Position numbers and translations under genes: made by a program. From contig NZ_CP042968.1 in NCBI RefSeq assembly GCF_001693515.2, positions 6,634,001 to 6,698,000 on the forward strand: a DNA stretch of 64,000 bases, read 5' to 3'. The DNA comes from Bradyrhizobium paxllaeri (GTDB lineage Bacteria; Pseudomonadota; Alphaproteobacteria; Rhizobiales; Xanthobacteraceae). The notes below the pieces were generated by a model. That model worked only from the letters and a program-made list of their open reading frames with translations. It searched no databases and was not told where the DNA came from. Shown here piece after piece: positions 63,880 to 64,000 of this stretch; positions within the stretch are counted from its first letter, which is position 1, and each line of letters begins with the position of its first letter.

Positions 63880-64000
63880 ATGGCCGCAGTACCGCAAACC
63901 TCAAACGCAAACGACATCACCACCGTCATCTCGGCGCTGGCGAGCCGTCAGAGCAACCGGCCCAAGGGCCAGCCGCTGAGCGGCCCAAAGCGCGCCGCTA
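63880..64000 (+). CDS. fliG: Flagellar motor switch protein FliG (5' part only)
   Basis: The first 40 residues are inside the window, starting at ATG 63880 one base after the fliF stop. They run through a polar lead to PLSGPKRAA at the edge, the beginning of the first FliG helix (S-G-x-x-K-A-A pattern). The position directly after fliF is the usual fliF-fliG order. The call rests on the order and this short segment. Confidence 0.75.
   Translation, partial: MAAVPQTSNANDITTVISALASRQSNRPKGQPLSGPKRAA

Noticed and set aside
62175..63929. 584-codon minus-strand frame over fliF
   Set aside because: Antisense to a clear FliF with two membrane helices; no promoter or ribosome site.

Overview
The window looks like a chromosomal segment of a Bradyrhizobium-type alphaproteobacterium (Nitrobacteraceae). 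The evidence is high GC throughout, GC-rich palindromic intergenic repeats of the kind common in Bradyrhizobium and Rhodopseudomonas, a CtrA/SciP-style flagellar block with a sigma-54 promoter before fliK, and many small transporter-plus-catabolism operons each beside its own regulator. I see no rRNA, CRISPR array, insertion sequence or phage gene. One tRNA-Met gene is present.

Layout. 1-6.8 kb: a gamma-glutamyltransferase cut by the window edge, trhO-slyX, a small unknown protein, hemE, a GMC oxidoreductase, an enoyl-CoA hydratase and its MarR regulator. 7.4-14.2 kb: a GntR regulator, then a co-directional operon encoding an NMT1/SsuA-type ABC transporter with two permeases, a NodB-like deacetylase with a changed metal ligand, an FAH-family hydrolase and a short MetE-like methyltransferase. 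14.2-16.4 kb: small unknown genes, including a DUF2778/DUF982 pair. 16.6-22.4 kb: a ring or side-chain catabolic operon (SDR, VOC, quinone oxidoreductase, CMD, DOPA-dioxygenase-like) divergent from a LacI regulator and a Bug-type binding protein. 22.5-24.9 kb: cytochrome P450, [3Fe-4S] ferredoxin and a TetR regulator.

26.0-35.2 kb is a complete assimilatory nitrate unit: nitrate reductase, nirD and nirB on the minus strand. Divergent from them are a NarK-type transporter and a PP2C-phosphatase/Ser-Thr-kinase fusion. The 648-bp gap between the two arms carries a near-perfect sigma-54 promoter toward the transporter, a weaker one toward nirB, and a leader hairpin with an ANTAR-target-like hexaloop. 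35.3-44.3 kb: succinate-semialdehyde dehydrogenase, a heme peroxidase with an RTX-like tail, a VOC protein, a decapitated GntR regulator, and a LysR regulator divergent from a two-enzyme malonate module (MdcA plus malonyl-CoA decarboxylase). 44.3-49.7 kb: two exported alpha/beta hydrolases flank a 1087-residue TPR-CHAT protein.

49.7-56.3 kb is a meta-cleavage lower pathway (hydratase, decarboxylase, aldolase, acylating acetaldehyde dehydrogenase) with a DUF336 protein, a Bug-type binding protein and a divergent LysR regulator. The dehydrogenase is frameshifted in a run of six A. 56.4-58.9 kb: tRNA-Met, a Pro-rich exported protein, a phospholipid-methyltransferase-like enzyme and mnmA. 59.1-64.0 kb is flagellar: fliK-flgD behind a sigma-54 promoter, a SciP-like regulator, fliF behind a CtrA-type site, and the start of fliG.
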